From: Cohnella caldifontis
GTDB taxonomy: Bacteria > Bacillota > Bacilli > Paenibacillales > Paenibacillaceae
Assembly: GCF_029360585.1 (NCBI RefSeq)
Contig: NZ_JAQZSJ010000019.1
Coordinates: 1-64,000, forward strand
Length of the DNA: 64,000 nt
Reading direction: 5' to 3'
Shown here: positions 62,419 through 64,000 of the stretch, one piece after another
How the letters are laid out: the number at the start of each line of letters is the position of its first letter
Position numbering within the stretch: position 1 is the stretch's first letter
The notes under the pieces: model-generated
Told to the model about the DNA's origin: nothing
Databases searched by the model: none
The model's input: the letters and a program-made list of their open reading frames with translations, nothing else
Made by a program: the position numbers and the translations under genes

Positions 62419-64000
62419 TCAGGCATTCGCCGCGCGCGGGCGGCCGGTCGGCGCGGAGCGCGCTTCCGCCGTCAGGTGGACGGCAAGAATGAACATCGCG
62501 TGCGACCAAGTGAGCGGAACGACCCAGGCGGTGCCGCCGCTCGCCTTGTCGACCTGTTCGGGCAGCAGGCCGGTCTTGGTGCGGTGGTTCGCCGCCCAAT
62601 CGACCAGTTTCTCGGCTTCTTCCGGCTGTCCAGCCAACGCCCGGAACTGGGCGAGCCATAGCGTCGTAAGAATCCATGGATTGCCGCCGATGTAGGGATC
62701 GTCCTCGTACCGCTTGATGCCGCCGACGCCGGGAACGGTAAGCGCGCGTTCGACCGCGTCCGCCGTGCGCCAAGCTTGCGGATGATCGGGCGGGACGACC
62801 CCGAACGGAACGGATACGCCGAGCAGGCTGACGTCCACGACCGGATCGAAGGCAAGCCGGAAACGCGGGTACCCTTTGGCGTCCCTGGTCTCCGACGCTT
62901 CCTTGCCTTCGGCCCTCGCCCGTTCGTAACTGTCCCTATCTACGGCGAGCTGAAGGCCCCGGTAGTAGACGCCGTTCTCTTCGTTCCAGCAGAGCGTCCG
63001 CACGGTTTCCCCGATGCGATCCGCCGCGCGGTTCCAACCTTCGCCGAGTGAAGGTTCGCCCGCAAGCGCGGCCATCTCGGTCGCCGCCTTCAATCCGGCG
63101 TAGACCGCTGCGGAAGAATACGTGTGCTGGCCGAACCGTTCCTCCCATAAATCCCGGCTGGCGTTCGGAAGCCCGTTCGAGGCGTCGATTTCGCGCGTCA
63201 AATAATCCGCGCCTTTGCGGACGGCCGGCCACGCCGCGCGAAGAAAACGCTCTTTCCCTCCCGCGTCCGGAAGCGCCCGGTAATGCTGGAGCATGCCCCA
63301 AAGGATGGAGGCGCCTTCGTCGATCTGCAGCCCCCAGGAAGGCGCAAGCCGCCCGTCGTGGTAGTGGCGCTGCTGCCAGGCCCCGTCTTCATCTTGAGCG
63401 GTCAGCGTCCACTCGTAGAACCGGGTGGACAACCCGTGAAGTCCCGCTTTGTCCAGGGCCGTCGTGATGAAAGCGGCGTCCCGCCCCCAGCAGTAGCCGT
63501 ACCCGCCGCAGCGGGTGTAGAATTCGTCGAATTCCGGCGCGGCGATGATGCTGCCGGTCAACTCGTCGGCCATCAGCTTGATCGCCAGCAGCGAACGCTC
63601 GTATAGTTCGCGCAGGTCGGCCCGGTCGGACGGGCACGGAGCGGCCGAATCCACGAAAGCCTTCCAATAGCCCGCCGTGCGTTCCCGGAGCGTATCCGGG
63701 CCCGCCGATTTGGCTTTCCGCAACGCGGCCAGCGAATCTTCCAGGCTCCGGCCCGCCGCCAGGTAGACGGTCAAACGCGCCGCACCGCCGGGCGCCACGT
63801 CTTCGAAAGCCCACTCCATCGCGCCGTCAGGCGCCATGTTGATGTCGGATCCGTTTAAGCCGCCGGCGTTCGCCTGCTCCCACGCGTATCCGGATTGGTA
63901 AGCAGTGCATACGTTTGCACTCGAGACCGAAAAAAAATAATCCCGGTGGAAATGGACGAGGGCGTCGTCGGCCGGTCGGAATTCGGTCGTTTGGTAGGTC
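62419..64000 (-). CDS. GH15 family glycosidase (glucoamylase/glucodextranase-like), 5' end beyond window
   Basis: The open frame continues to the right edge, so at least 526 C-terminal residues are present and the true start is outside. An N-terminal beta-sandwich part ends near FEDVAPGGAARLTVYLAAGR. The (alpha/alpha)6 barrel contains FDEFYTRCGGYGYCWGRDAAF, SWGLQIDEGASILWGML (probable general acid Glu) and TGLLPEQVDKASGGTAW (probable general base Glu), ending with LTWSHAMFILAV. GH15 enzymes remove glucose from alpha-glucans or related glycosides, and the residues seen are intact. An internal ATG at 63837 is not the start because coding continues upstream. Confidence 0.93.
   Translation of the reverse strand, partial: TYQTTEFRPADDALVHFHRDYFFSVSSANVCTAYQSGYAWEQANAGGLNGSDINMAPDGAMEWAFEDVAPGGAARLTVYLAAGRSLEDSLAALRKAKSAGPDTLRERTAGYWKAFVDSAAPCPSDRADLRELYERSLLAIKLMADELTGSIIAAPEFDEFYTRCGGYGYCWGRDAAFITTALDKAGLHGLSTRFYEWTLTAQDEDGAWQQRHYHDGRLAPSWGLQIDEGASILWGMLQHYRALPDAGGKERFLRAAWPAVRKGADYLTREIDASNGLPNASRDLWEERFGQHTYSSAAVYAGLKAATEMAALAGEPSLGEGWNRAADRIGETVRTLCWNEENGVYYRGLQLAVDRDSYERARAEGKEASETRDAKGYPRFRLAFDPVVDVSLLGVSVPFGVVPPDHPQAWRTADAVERALTVPGVGGIKRYEDDPYIGGNPWILTTLWLAQFRALAGQPEEAEKLVDWAANHRTKTGLLPEQVDKASGGTAWVVPLTWSHAMFILAVHLTAEARSAPTGRPRAANA

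Overview
The window looks like chromosomal DNA of a high-GC, spore-forming Firmicute of the Paenibacillaceae (Cohnella/Paenibacillus-like). The reasons are strong AGGAGG-type ribosome binding sites, GTG and TTG starts, YesM/YesN-type sensor pairs next to sugar-binding lipoproteins, an S-layer-homology protein, sporulation-associated genes (SleB-like hydrolase, YhbH), and many AraC regulators. No rRNA, tRNA, CRISPR array, transposase or phage gene was found. All calls come from reading the sequence; no database search was run.

Layout. 1-662 is an array of roughly 50-base palindromic repeats that runs off the left edge. 654-10209 holds a small membrane protein, FtsH, a spore cell-wall hydrolase, a heterodimeric ABC exporter of the BmrC/BmrD type, an AEC carrier and a GT4 glycosyltransferase. 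10389-15050 is a sugar-binding lipoprotein with a YesN/YesM pair. 15268-17571 holds an SGNH (rhamnogalacturonan acetylesterase-like) esterase and a Gfo/Idh/MocA dehydrogenase. 17643-26821 is an AraC regulator and a tightly packed six-gene operon: COG3618 lactonase, tagaturonate reductase, altronate dehydratase, an L-galactose dehydrogenase-like aldo/keto reductase, an L-galactonate dehydrogenase-like zinc dehydrogenase and a GH95 glycosidase. These steps line up as a complete oxidative route from L-galactose to 2-keto-3-deoxy-D-gluconate, with GH95 possibly releasing the sugar.

26822-36488 carries an interspersed repeat, a truncated MNT nucleotidyltransferase, a DrrAB-type ABC-2 exporter, a CBO0543-like membrane protein, a MarR regulator with a divergent EamA transporter, an azoreductase and an ssuADCB-type sulfonate operon with a hairpin in its leader. 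36535-37636 is a lower-GC patch with an NAD(P)-binding protein and a broken GNAT gene. 37572-41634 holds a DUF92 protein, an AraC regulator divergent from a phytanoyl-CoA dioxygenase-like gene, and a TetR gene with a YkkCD-like SMR pair.

41640-44880 is an AT-rich island of decayed polymorphic-toxin material: a nuclease toxin tail whose predicted catalytic core has been cut out, a Syd-like immunity gene, broken DUF4274 and Imm22 immunity genes, two intact unnamed candidate immunity genes, a partial duplicate, and two nearly identical terminators.

44916-56336 contains yhbH, an SLH/Ig-like surface protein, and a seven-gene minus-strand sugar cluster: a YesN/YesM pair, a membrane-anchored RbsB-like binding protein that may be a third sensory component, two binding lipoproteins and two permeases. 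56500-64000 has a DUF423 protein, a PAS-GGDEF-EAL protein, a hypothetical protein, a DUF1805 protein, the methionine salvage pair mtnA/mtnK, and a GH15 glycosidase cut by the right edge.
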